This document shows, piece by piece, positions 26,497 through 35,135 of a DNA stretch of 64,000 bases. The stretch spans positions 310,001 to 374,000 of the forward strand of contig NZ_BDDE01000016.1 in assembly GCF_008327685.1 (NCBI RefSeq), written 5' to 3'. The position numbers and the translations under genes are program-made. Below the pieces are notes generated by a model. The model searched no databases and was not told the origin of the DNA. It saw nothing but the letters and a program-made list of their open reading frames with translations. The first letter of the stretch is position 1. Every line of letters begins with the position of its first letter. The DNA comes from Actinomadura sp. K4S16 (GTDB lineage: Bacteria; Actinomycetota; Actinomycetes; Streptosporangiales; Streptosporangiaceae).

Positions 26497-28496
26497 TTCG
26501 GGTGCGGGGGCTGCTTTATGGCGGGGACTACAACCCCGAGCAGTGGTCCGAGGAGGTCTGGGCGGAGGACGTCCGGCTGATGAACAAGGCCGGGGTCAAC
26601 CTGGTCACGGTCGGCGTGTTCTCGTGGGCGCGGCTGCAACCCGGCCCGGACGAATGGGACTTCGGGTGGCTCGACCGGCTGCTGGACCTGCTCGCCGCGC
26701 ACGGCGTGGCCGCCGATCTCGCCACCGCCACCGCGTCGCCGCCCGCGTGGCTGGTGCGCGCCCATCCGGAGGTCCTGCCCGTCACGGCGGACGGGGTGCG
26801 GCTGGAGTTCGGTTCCCGCCAGCACTACTGCCCCTCCTCGCCCGTCTACCGGGAGTCGGCGGCGCGGCTGGCCCGGATGATCGCTCGGCGGTACCGCGAC
26901 CACCCGGCGGTCGTGCTTTGGCACGTCCACAACGAGTACGGCGACCACGTGACCGAATGCTTCTGCGCGGCGTCCGCGGCCGACTTCCGGTCCTGGCTAC
27001 GGGAGAGGTACGGCGGCGTCGCGGAGCTGAACCGCGCCTGGGCGACCGACTTCTGGTCGCAGCGCTACGGCCGGTGGGAGGAGATCGAGCCGCCGCGCAC
27101 CGCGCCCGGACCGGTGAACCCGACACAGCTGCTCGACTGGCGCCGGTTCTGCTCCGACGCCCTGCTCGGCTGCTACCTGGCGGAGAAGGCCGTCCTGGAC
27201 GAGGACGGCGGGGGCCTCCCGGTGACGACGAACTTCATGTCGATGTTCAAGCCGCTGGACTACTGGAAGTGGGCGGCGCACGAGGACGTCGTGTCCGACG
27301 ACGCCTATCCCGACCCGGCCGACCCGGCGGCGCACGTGAACGCCGCGATGAACTTCGACCTGATGCGCTCGCTGAAGGGCGGGCGGCCGTGGCTGCTCAT
27401 GGAGCAGGCGCCGTCGGCGGTGAGCTGGCGCCCGGTCAACGTGCCGAAGCCGCCCGCGCTGGGCAGGCTGTGGTCCTTCCAGGCGGTGGCGCGCGGCGCG
27501 GACGGCGTCCTGCACTTCCAGTGGCGGGCGTCGCGCGCCGGGGCCGAGAAGTTCCACAGCGCGCTCCTGCCGCATCGCGGCACGGGCTCGCCGCAATGGG
27601 ACCGGACCGTGCGCCTCGGCCGCGACCTCGCGCGGCTCGCCGAGATCGCCGGTACCCGAACCACGGCCGATGTCGCGATCGTCCTGGACTGGGAGTCCTG
27701 GTGGGCCCTGGAACTGGACGACCACCCCTCGTCCCGGCTCCGGCTCAAGGACCTGACGCTGTCCTGGTACGGGGCCGCGTACCTGCGCAACGTGACCGTC
27801 GACTTCGTCCCCCGGGGCGCTGATCTGGCGCCGTACCGGGTCGTGCTGCTGCCCAACCTCTACATGGTGAGCGACACGACGGCCGCCTGGCTCGGCTCGT
27901 ACGTCGCGGGCGGCGGCCGGCTGGTCTGCGGCTTCTTCAGCGGCATCGTCGACGACCACGACCATGTGCACCTGGGCGGCTACCCGGCACCGCTCCGGGA
28001 CGTGCTCGGAGTCGTCGTCGACGAGTTCTGGCCCGTGCCGGACGGCGCGTCCGTCGATGTGGCGTTCGGCGACCGCACGCTCCCGGCGACGCTCTGGAGC
28101 GAGTGGCTGGAGACGGCCGGGGCGGACACCGCGGCCGTCTACGGCCCCGGTGCGCTCGCCGGGCGCCCGGCCGTCACCCGCAACGCGCACGGCACGGGCC
28201 GGGCCTGGTACGTGAGCTGCCATCTGGACGACGGCATCGCCCACGTCCTGGACGAGGCGTTCGCCGACGCCGGCGTCCGGCCGGTGCTCGACGTCCCGGC
28301 CGGGGTCGAGGCGATCCGCCGCGACGGGCCCGGTGCGTCCTACCTCTTCCTGCTCAACCATCGCGACGCCGAGACGGACGTGCCCGTCCCGGACGGCGTC
28401 GACCTCCTGTCCGGTGCCGCCGTGCGGGACGCGCTGCGGCTGCCCCCGCTCGGGGCGGCGGTGCTCAGGACGGCCCACCCCCACCCCGAGAGGTGA
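26493..28496 (+). CDS. Beta-galactosidase, glycoside hydrolase family 42
   Basis: A 667-residue cytosolic enzyme. The N-terminal barrel starts GGDYNPEQW; the acid/base Glu148 is in WHVHNEYGDH and the nucleophile Glu304 in LLMEQAPSAVSW. Cys residues in the VTECFCAASA segment fit the GH42 zinc cluster. A trimerisation domain and small C-terminal beta domain follow. No signal peptide, so it acts on imported galactosides. Normal family length. Confidence 0.93.
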   Translation: MIRVRGLLYGGDYNPEQWSEEVWAEDVRLMNKAGVNLVTVGVFSWARLQPGPDEWDFGWLDRLLDLLAAHGVAADLATATASPPAWLVRAHPEVLPVTADGVRLEFGSRQHYCPSSPVYRESAARLARMIARRYRDHPAVVLWHVHNEYGDHVTECFCAASAADFRSWLRERYGGVAELNRAWATDFWSQRYGRWEEIEPPRTAPGPVNPTQLLDWRRFCSDALLGCYLAEKAVLDEDGGGLPVTTNFMSMFKPLDYWKWAAHEDVVSDDAYPDPADPAAHVNAAMNFDLMRSLKGGRPWLLMEQAPSAVSWRPVNVPKPPALGRLWSFQAVARGADGVLHFQWRASRAGAEKFHSALLPHRGTGSPQWDRTVRLGRDLARLAEIAGTRTTADVAIVLDWESWWALELDDHPSSRLRLKDLTLSWYGAAYLRNVTVDFVPRGADLAPYRVVLLPNLYMVSDTTAAWLGSYVAGGGRLVCGFFSGIVDDHDHVHLGGYPAPLRDVLGVVVDEFWPVPDGASVDVAFGDRTLPATLWSEWLETAGADTAAVYGPGALAGRPAVTRNAHGTGRAWYVSCHLDDGIAHVLDEAFADAGVRPVLDVPAGVEAIRRDGPGASYLFLLNHRDAETDVPVPDGVDLLSGAAVRDALRLPPLGAAVLRTAHPHPER

Positions 28497-28498
28497 TC

Positions 28499-30646
28499 AT
28501 GCAACGATCGCGCAACGTCCTGGCCGGGCTGACGCTCGGCTCCGCCCTCATCACCACCGCCGTGCCGGCGTCCGCCGCGGAGACCACGGGCCCGGAAGGC
28601 TACGCCGACGTGCTCGACATGCACGGCGTCCCGGCCAACGCCCTGCCCGCGGAGGTCAACGAGGTCAACGTGTTCAGCGACCGCGGCGCCTGGCACGCCT
28701 ACGCCCTGCCAGGGCCAGGCGACAAGGACGCGTACGGCGGATTCTCCGGGCCGCTCTACATCGCCCAGGAGTACCCGTGGTGGCTGAGCAAGGCCTTCAG
28801 CCGCATCAGCCTGCGCGTGGACGGCCGGGACCTCGACCTCGGCGCCGCCGGCGCGCCCCGGCTCACCGCGCTGCCCGGGATGCTGCGCCAGGTCTACGAC
28901 CTCCCCGGCCTGCGGCTCACCCTCGAACTGCGCTTCGCCTCCGGGCACAGCGCGCTCGTCCGGGCGTCCGTCGCCAACACCGGGTCCGGCACCCGGACGG
29001 TGGAGGTCGGCTGGAGCGGATCGCTCCTGCGCCCGGACGACGAGCCGATGAAGAGCGCGCCGTCCCTGGGCGCCACGCCGCGCGGAGTCGAGGTCGGCTT
29101 CGCCCGCGTCCGCGAGCAGTGGGACTACCTCACCGACGGCACCGAGCGGTTCGAGGTGACCCACGCCGAGCCGGTCCGCACCACCGTCACCGGCGACTCC
29201 TACCGCACCGGCCTGGTGCGGCCGCTCACCCTCGCGCCGCGCGGCTCGTCCACGCTGACCTGGGCCGAGACCTACACCTTCACCGCCGCCGAACGCGAGC
29301 GGGAGGCCCGGTTCGTCCGCGACCTGCTGCGCCGCCCCGGTAAGGCGATCGGCGACACCGACGCCCGCTGGCGCCGGTACGTCGCGGACGTCACCGACGG
29401 CGTGCCCGCCGGGCGGCGGCGCCTCGCGGTCAAGGCGCTCGAAACCCTCGTCACCAACTGGCGCGGCCCGGCCGGGAGGCTCGAACACGGCGGCGTCACG
29501 CCGTCGATCTCCTACAAGTGGTTCACCGGCGGCTTCTGGGCCTGGGACACCTGGAAGCAGGCGGTCGGCGTGGCCCGTTTCGACCCGGCGCTCGCCGAGT
29601 CGCAGATCAGGTCGATGTTCGACCACCAGGTCACCGCGGCCTCGCGGACCCGGCCGCAGGACGCCGGCATGATCCCCGACTGCCTCTTCTACAACGACCC
29701 GGCCCGCGGGGGCGGCAACTGGAACGAGCGCAACACCAAGCCCCCGCTGGCCGCGTGGGCGGTCTGGGAGACGTACCGGCGAAGCGGCGACGTCCGGTTC
29801 CTGCGCGAGATGTACCCGAAGCTCCTCGCCTACCACGACTGGTGGTACCGCAACCGGGACCACGACCACGACGGCCTCGCCGAGTACGGCGCGACCGTCG
29901 ACCCGGCCAACGACACGCCGGAGGCCCGGCGGCAGGCAGCCGCGTGGGAAAGCGGCATGGACAACGCCCCGCGCTTCGACGCCGCGCTCGGCACCACCGC
30001 CGTGGAGAACCGGGACGCCGCCGGACGGGTCGTCGGCTACTCGCTGAACCAGGAGTCCGTCGACCTCAACTCCTACCTCGCCGCCGAGAAGGGGTACCTC
30101 GCGGCGATCGCGCGGCGGTTCGGCGACCGGGCGGCGTCCCGGCGCCTGACCGCGCAGGCGCGGACGCTGACCGCCGCGATCCGGACGGCGATGTACGACC
30201 CGGCGACCGGCTTCTTCTACGACACCGACCTCGCGTCGGGCCGGCGCCTCACCGACCGGGGCCGCGGCATCGAGGGCGCGATCCCGCTGTGGGCGGGCGT
30301 CGCGACGGGCCCGCAGGCCGCCGCCGTCCGCGGCAGGCTCATCGATCCGGACGAGTTCGCCACCCCGATGCCGTTCGCGACGGTGTCGAAGAGCTCGCCG
30401 TACTTCGCCCCGGAGAAGTACTGGCGCGGCCCCGTCTGGCTCGACCAGGCCTACTTCTCCCTGAAGGGCCTGGAGAGGTACGGCTACCGCGCCGACGCGT
30501 CCGCTCTGGCCGACCGCCTGCGCGGCTCGGCGTCGGGCCTGCTCGGAGACGGACCGATCATGGAGAACTACAACCCGCTGACGGGCGCCCCGCTGAACTC
30601 GACCAACTTCAGCTGGTCCGCCGCCCTGCTGCTGGCCCTGGACTGA
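28499..30646 (+). CDS. Secreted GH63-like glucosidase (YgjK/mannosyl-oligosaccharide glucosidase family)
   Basis: A 715-residue exported protein. The signal peptide ends near VPASAA. An N-terminal beta-sandwich is followed by an (alpha/alpha)6 barrel with FTGGFWAWDTWKQAVG, WESGMDNAPRFD (probable catalytic Asp), EGAIPLWAG, KYWRGPVWLDQAYF and the terminal NFSWSAALLLALD. These match the GH63/YgjK family, which cleaves glucosidic bonds in oligosaccharides. ATG 28499 has GAGAGG just upstream and lies two bases after the GH42 stop. It may act outside the cell before import; the substrate is unproven. Confidence 0.82.
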   Translation: MQRSRNVLAGLTLGSALITTAVPASAAETTGPEGYADVLDMHGVPANALPAEVNEVNVFSDRGAWHAYALPGPGDKDAYGGFSGPLYIAQEYPWWLSKAFSRISLRVDGRDLDLGAAGAPRLTALPGMLRQVYDLPGLRLTLELRFASGHSALVRASVANTGSGTRTVEVGWSGSLLRPDDEPMKSAPSLGATPRGVEVGFARVREQWDYLTDGTERFEVTHAEPVRTTVTGDSYRTGLVRPLTLAPRGSSTLTWAETYTFTAAEREREARFVRDLLRRPGKAIGDTDARWRRYVADVTDGVPAGRRRLAVKALETLVTNWRGPAGRLEHGGVTPSISYKWFTGGFWAWDTWKQAVGVARFDPALAESQIRSMFDHQVTAASRTRPQDAGMIPDCLFYNDPARGGGNWNERNTKPPLAAWAVWETYRRSGDVRFLREMYPKLLAYHDWWYRNRDHDHDGLAEYGATVDPANDTPEARRQAAAWESGMDNAPRFDAALGTTAVENRDAAGRVVGYSLNQESVDLNSYLAAEKGYLAAIARRFGDRAASRRLTAQARTLTAAIRTAMYDPATGFFYDTDLASGRRLTDRGRGIEGAIPLWAGVATGPQAAAVRGRLIDPDEFATPMPFATVSKSSPYFAPEKYWRGPVWLDQAYFSLKGLERYGYRADASALADRLRGSASGLLGDGPIMENYNPLTGAPLNSTNFSWSAALLLALD

Positions 30647-30647
30647 G

Positions 30648-30691
30648 ACGACCGGGCCCGGCCACCCGCGCGGGTGGCCGGGCCCGGTCGT
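30648..30691. terminator. 44-bp perfect palindrome, bidirectional terminator
   Basis: Two 22-bp arms without spacer or mismatch, centred between 30669 and 30670, start two bases after the GH63 stop and end 13 bases before the stop of the opposing methyltransferase gene. No T-run. Confidence 0.75.
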
Positions 30692-30704
30692 TCTCCGCCG
30701 GCGT

Positions 30705-31559
30705 TCAGGGCTTGCGGAGGACGCCGCCGTACTCGCAGAAGTCGCGTCCCATCTTGGAGGCCCCGACGAAAGGGGTGAGCTCCTCCGGGACGGGGGGCAG
30801 GGGCGGCTGGTCGGGGTCGGGCCGCCACTGCATCAGGTTGACCAGGCCGGGCTCGACCGGCTCCAGGCCGTCGCTCAGGAGCGCGTCGACCTCGTCGCGG
30901 TTGCGGTTCTGCCACGGGATGCCGGCCGCGCTCATCCGGGCGTCCAGGTCAGCGGCGCGGTCGGGGTCGGAGCACACGATCTGGGAGAACGCGAGGTGGC
31001 TGCCGGGCACCGCCCGGTCCATGACCGTGCGGATGATCCCGCGCGGGTCGTCGGCGTCGGTCAGGTGGTGGCCGACCGACAGGAACAGCACCGCCAGCGG
31101 CTCGTCGAAGTCGATCAGGCGCTCGACCTCGGGCTCGGCCAGGATGGCCTGCGTATCGCGGAAGTCGGCGGTGATGACGACGGTGGACCCGTCGCCGCCC
31201 AGCAGGGCGCGGGCGTGCGCGAGCACGATGGGGTCGTGGTCGACGTAGACGACGCGGGCGTCCGGCGCGAACCGCTGGGCGACCTGGTGCACGTTGTTGT
31301 CGGTCGGCAGCCCGCACCCCATGTCCAGGAACTGCCGGATCCCGGCCTCGGCCGCCAGGTAGCGCACCGCCCGGTACAGGAACAGCCGGTTCTGCCGGGT
31401 GATGTCGATCGACTCGGGGAAGGCCGGCGCGGTCTTCAACGCGAAGTCGCGGTCGACCTGGTAGTTGTCCTTGCCGCCCAGCGCCCACCCGTACACCCGG
31501 GCGGACGCCGGGACGTCGTCGCGGATCTGGACGATCGATTCGTGCTCGTTGCCTGCCAC
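30705..31559 (-). CDS. SAM-dependent methyltransferase, DUF574 type (Methyltransf_19)
   Basis: A 284-residue protein of a family that is greatly expanded in actinomycetes. Features: ARVYGWALGGKDNYQVDRD at the N-terminus, SAM motif FLDMGCGLPTDNNVH, VVYVDHDPIVLAHARALL and SVGHHLTD. Substrates of the family are unknown. GTG 31559 gives the usual start and has GGGAG upstream. It stands alone. The 290 bases before the next gene (31560-31849) contain no further gene I can support. Confidence 0.88.
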   Translation of the reverse strand: MAGNEHESIVQIRDDVPASARVYGWALGGKDNYQVDRDFALKTAPAFPESIDITRQNRLFLYRAVRYLAAEAGIRQFLDMGCGLPTDNNVHQVAQRFAPDARVVYVDHDPIVLAHARALLGGDGSTVVITADFRDTQAILAEPEVERLIDFDEPLAVLFLSVGHHLTDADDPRGIIRTVMDRAVPGSHLAFSQIVCSDPDRAADLDARMSAAGIPWQNRNRDEVDALLSDGLEPVEPGLVNLMQWRPDPDQPPLPPVPEELTPFVGASKMGRDFCEYGGVLRKP

Positions 31560-31849
31560 CCTGCGCTCCCGCTCTCCCAGAGGTAGTCCGCTCACCGTAG
31601 CCGGACGCCGGGCCGCCGAAGGCACGCTTGCGATCTTTGGCCGCCGCCCCGTCCGCGCGGGCCGGCGCCGGGCCGTGGACGAGCGCAAGAACTGCTGGTC
31701 AGGCCACAGGTCTGTCCCTGATCGGCTGGATGGGAACGGCCCCGCCCAGCCGCAGACTCGAGGTAGCGGACGGTGCCGGGAGCGTCACCGCCGCCGCGCC
31801 CGGCGGCCCAGCGAAGCCGGATGCACGCGAACGAACCAGGAGGACCCCC

Positions 31850-32014
31850 ATGAACCAGGAGATAGAGCACATGGACGAGGTGGACGTCCACCCCGCCGTC
31901 CACGCCCCCACCGAGCCCGACGAGCGGGAGGTCCTCGAAAGGCTCTACGGCCCGCCGGACCGCGACGGGTTCTTCCGCGGCCCGCCGGTCGGCGAGGAGG
32001 GGAAGGAGCGATGA
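31850..32014 (+). CDS. Small acidic protein, 54 residues, unknown
   Basis: ATG 31850 is preceded by AGGAGG, and the stop overlaps the ATG of the CHAP-domain gene by ATGA (32011-32014). The peptide is rich in Asp, Glu and Pro (HMDEVDVHPAVHAP; EREVLERLYGPP) with no membrane segment or signal. Strong RBS and coupling make it likely real. It may be a partner, inhibitor or chaperone of the CHAP protein; this is inference. Confidence 0.6.
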   Translation: MNQEIEHMDEVDVHPAVHAPTEPDEREVLERLYGPPDRDGFFRGPPVGEEGKER

Positions 32015-32739
32015 CCGCGGTGAAGATGGTCGCCGAGGCCCGCAGCACGATCGGCATGTCCGGGCGGCCGAACCCCATCACCCGGGAGTACGCCTCAAGG
32101 CACGGCGACGAGTACCTCCGCGCGGGCTGGTGCGACATGGCCGTCACCTACTGGGCGCGGCACAGCGGGAACGCCAAGGCCGTCCTGCCGGCGGGGGACC
32201 GCGCCTACACCGTGTGGCACGCGCGGGACTTCCAGAGGATCGGGCGCTGGCACAGCGGGACGGTCGAGAACGTGAACGCCGCGAAGCCCGGCGACATCGT
32301 GTTCTTCGACTGGGGCGGCACCGACGACATATCGGCGATCGACCATGTCGGCCTGGTCGAGTTCTCGCTCGGCGGCGGGCGGCTGCAAGCGATCGAGGGC
32401 AACACCGACGACGCCGTGAAGCGCCGCATCCGCGGCGCCGCCGACATCGCCGGCTACGGCCGGCCCGCCTACGACGACGACTGGACGGAGAAGATGGTGA
32501 GGAACCTCCCGATGCTGGCCAGAGGTGACACCGGCGAGGACGTGGAGACGGTGCAGGGGCTGCTGCTGGCGCGCAGCCACCCCGAGGTCTCCATCAGCGG
32601 CACGTTCGACGCCACGACCGAGGCGGCCGTGAAGGCGGTGCAGCGGTGGGGCCGCGTCGACGACGACGGGATCGTCGGCCCGCTGACCTGGCCCGTCCTG
32701 CTGCGCGTGTCCGACCCCCTGGAACCAGGGGCCAGATGA
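32011..32739 (+). CDS. CHAP-domain peptidoglycan hydrolase with C-terminal peptidoglycan-binding domain
   Basis: A 242-residue protein: a CHAP amidase/peptidase domain with Cys41 (RAGWCDMAVTYWA) and His112 (AIDHVGLVE), then a PG_binding_1-like domain (LARGDTGEDVETVQGLLLAR to VDDDGIVGPLTWPVLL). It should cleave peptidoglycan peptide or amide bonds. There is no signal peptide, as in phage endolysins, so export is unexplained. ATG 32011 follows GGAAGGAG and overlaps the small acidic gene. Convergent with an alpha/beta hydrolase. Confidence 0.85.
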   Translation: MTAVKMVAEARSTIGMSGRPNPITREYASRHGDEYLRAGWCDMAVTYWARHSGNAKAVLPAGDRAYTVWHARDFQRIGRWHSGTVENVNAAKPGDIVFFDWGGTDDISAIDHVGLVEFSLGGGRLQAIEGNTDDAVKRRIRGAADIAGYGRPAYDDDWTEKMVRNLPMLARGDTGEDVETVQGLLLARSHPEVSISGTFDATTEAAVKAVQRWGRVDDDGIVGPLTWPVLLRVSDPLEPGAR

Positions 32740-32809
32740 GCCGCCGCGAACGACCGGCCGCCCCGTGACCGGACCGGGGTTCAGCGCGGCCCCGGCGACC
32801 GTGCCGTGA

Positions 32810-33502
32810 TCACGGGGAGGCGCTCGCCCGGGGGGCGCCGTGGAGGCCCTGCTCGGCGGCGTAGGCCTCAAGGCGGTCGGCTAGTTCGCGGGGTCGGCTC
32901 AGCGCGGGTGTGTGCCCGCCGTCGATCTCGTCGGGGGTGACGCCCAGGCGCTCGCGGGCGACGCGGCGCAGGTAGCCGGCGGGGAACAGGCGGTCGTCGC
33001 GGCAGATCAGCACCCGCGTGGGGACGTCGGGCCAGGCCCGCAGCGGCGACGGTTCCCCCATGCGGGCCTCGGACTGGGCCCGCGACCGCCGCATCGCCTC
33101 CTCCGCGAGCTCCGCCGGGACGTCCTGGTAGAACACGGCGACGGTGCCGTCGTGGCTCTCCCGCTCCTCCTGGCCGTATCGCGTGTTGGCCCAGTAGTCG
33201 CCGGGCGGCTCTCCGGGCGCCGGGATCATGGGCGCGACCAGGACGAGCAGCCGAACCGCCGCCCGGCCGCAGACGAGCGGGGCCGTGAAGCCGCCGAACG
33301 ACTGCGCGACCAGGACCAGATCGGTCCGGTCGCCGACCGCTTCGACCACGGTGTCGGCGTACTCGACCAGGCCGGCCGAGTCGTCGTCGCAGGGGAGGTC
33401 CGGCGAGACGGCCTCGTGCCCGCGCGCACGCAGTTCGGCTTCGACCAGATGCCAGTACCAGCCGACATCGCCGGCGCCGTGGACCAGGACAAAGGTGGCC
33501 AC
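32810..33502 (-). CDS. Alpha/beta hydrolase, small esterase-like
   Basis: A 230-residue single-domain hydrolase. N-terminal FVLVHGAGDVGWYWH (oxyanion region), nucleophile in VAQSFGGFTAP, acid in CRDDRLFP and His in IDGGHTPALS. It resembles the MenH/hydroxynitrile lyase-like esterases common in actinomycetes. It lies 89 bases after the KstD-like gene on the same strand, so it could be the last gene of the CYP51 operon, but the gap leaves this uncertain. Confidence 0.85.
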   Translation of the reverse strand: MATFVLVHGAGDVGWYWHLVEAELRARGHEAVSPDLPCDDDSAGLVEYADTVVEAVGDRTDLVLVAQSFGGFTAPLVCGRAAVRLLVLVAPMIPAPGEPPGDYWANTRYGQEERESHDGTVAVFYQDVPAELAEEAMRRSRAQSEARMGEPSPLRAWPDVPTRVLICRDDRLFPAGYLRRVARERLGVTPDEIDGGHTPALSRPRELADRLEAYAAEQGLHGAPRASASP

Positions 33503-33591
33503 CCTGCCTCCCGCTGCTCGGATGCCGAGAGGTTAGGCGACGGCGCCGACATTCTCGGCCGCCTCCGGCAGCGGAGCGACCCGTCTCGCCT

Positions 33592-35079
33592 TCATCGCGC
33601 TGTGCCGCGCCCCCGTGCGGCGGCGGCGAGCCCGGCCCTGCGTCCGAAGAACGACCCCTCGCCGAGCTGGGTGCCCGAACAGTAACCGGCGCCGTCCTGC
33701 GCGATGTTGGACGCGCAGGCTCCGGCCGCGTAGAGCCCGCCGATGACCGACCCGTCCCCCCGCCGCACCTCGCCGTCCACCGTCGTGGCCATGCCGCCGA
33801 GCGTGAAGCCGGCGTAGAGGGCGGTGCCGAGGGTGAGGTCGTAGACGCCCCAGGGGCCGTTGGTCTGCGGCGCCAGCCAGTCGGGGTGCTTGTGGAAGTC
33901 GGGGTCCTCGCCTCGCGCGGCGTACTCGTTGTACCGCGCCATCGTCGCGGCGAGCGAGCCGGAGGGGAGCCCCAGGCCCGCCTCCATCTCCTCGATCGTC
34001 TCGTAGCCGTCCTTCAACACCACCAGGGGCATCCGCTGCTCCTCCATGTGGTCGCTGTCGGCGATCAGGTAGGCGGCGGCGTCCGGCTGCTTGAGGACGA
34101 AGTACGACGTGCGCGCGTGGTAGCCGTCCTCGGCCGCGAACCGCTCGCCGCGCTTGTTGACGATGAGGCCTTTCACCAGTGAGGACGGCGGGTAGAAGGG
34201 CGCGGTGATGAACGGCTCGTCCATGTGCTCCAGCGCGGCTCCGGCCGACTGCCCCAACCGGATGCCGAGGCCGTCGTCATAGGTGCTGCCCAGCGTGAAC
34301 AGCTTCTCGCCGAGCGCCGGCGTGTAGGCCGCGACCATGTCCGGGTTCATCACGAAGCCGCCGGCCGCGAGCACCACCGCGCCGCACGCGAGGACCCCGG
34401 ACCGGTCGAAGTTCCTCCAGGCGACGCCGGTGACCGCGCCGCCGCCGTCGACCACCAGGTTGGTCGCGCCGGTCTCGTAGCGGACCTCGGCCCCGGCCTC
34501 CTCGACCCGGTCGCGCAGCAGGTCCATGACCATCTTCGTGCCGTCGGTGTCGCCGGGCACCGGCACCTTGTGCCCCCGGGGCGCCGGGCGGATCTCCTCG
34601 CGGAACGGCCACACCTTCTCGTTGCCGGTGAACATCAGGCCCTCGGTCCCGGGCTGGATCACCGCCTTGCCGGGGAAGTAGGACCGCTCGAACTCGAAGC
34701 CCAGCGCCTCCAGCCAATCGAAGTGGGCGACCGATCCCTCGCAGTAGGCCCGGATCTTCCGCTCGTCGGGGTCCTTGGAGGTCGCCGTCAGGTAGCGCGC
34801 CATCGCCTCGACCGAGTCCTCCTGACCGGTGGCGCGCTGCACCGCGGTGCCGCCGCCGAGGTAGAAGTGCCCGCCGGACATGCTCGACGTGCCGCCGTGG
34901 ACGGCGGCCCGCTCCAGCAGCAGCACCCGGGCCCCCGAGCGCGCGGCCTCCAGTGCGGCGCACCCGCCGGCGATCCCGAACCCCACCACCACGACGTCGA
35001 ACCGCTCGGCGTCCTCAGGGAGATCCGCGGCGGGGACGACCTGGGGGACGGCCAGTCCGGGGGAGGTATGTGAGTTCAT
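33592..35079 (-). CDS. FAD-binding oxidoreductase, 3-ketosteroid dehydrogenase/fumarate reductase-like
   Basis: A 495-residue flavoprotein. The dinucleotide motif is DVVVVGFGIAGGCAALEAA; GGTSSMSGGHFYLGGG and the C-terminal TLGGMATTVDGEV and GLYAAGACASNIAQ are typical of the FAD_binding_2 group containing KstD and fumarate reductases. Many members dehydrogenate ring ketones. In the setting of CYP51, an SDR and a SnoaL-like protein, a KstD-like action on a steroid or terpenoid is likely but unproven. ATG 35079 is 56 bases after the SDR. Confidence 0.85.
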   Translation of the reverse strand: MNSHTSPGLAVPQVVPAADLPEDAERFDVVVVGFGIAGGCAALEAARSGARVLLLERAAVHGGTSSMSGGHFYLGGGTAVQRATGQEDSVEAMARYLTATSKDPDERKIRAYCEGSVAHFDWLEALGFEFERSYFPGKAVIQPGTEGLMFTGNEKVWPFREEIRPAPRGHKVPVPGDTDGTKMVMDLLRDRVEEAGAEVRYETGATNLVVDGGGAVTGVAWRNFDRSGVLACGAVVLAAGGFVMNPDMVAAYTPALGEKLFTLGSTYDDGLGIRLGQSAGAALEHMDEPFITAPFYPPSSLVKGLIVNKRGERFAAEDGYHARTSYFVLKQPDAAAYLIADSDHMEEQRMPLVVLKDGYETIEEMEAGLGLPSGSLAATMARYNEYAARGEDPDFHKHPDWLAPQTNGPWGVYDLTLGTALYAGFTLGGMATTVDGEVRRGDGSVIGGLYAAGACASNIAQDGAGYCSGTQLGEGSFFGRRAGLAAAARGRGTAR

Positions 35080-35135
35080 CGGTCCGTCTCTGGTCTCTCG
35101 GTCCGGTCGGACGGCGGCGGAGCGCCTGCCGCGCG

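Noticed and set aside
32716..32731. CCCCTGG-AA-CCAGGGG hairpin at the end of the CHAP gene
   Set aside because: Short and inside the coding sequence; not enough for a terminator call.
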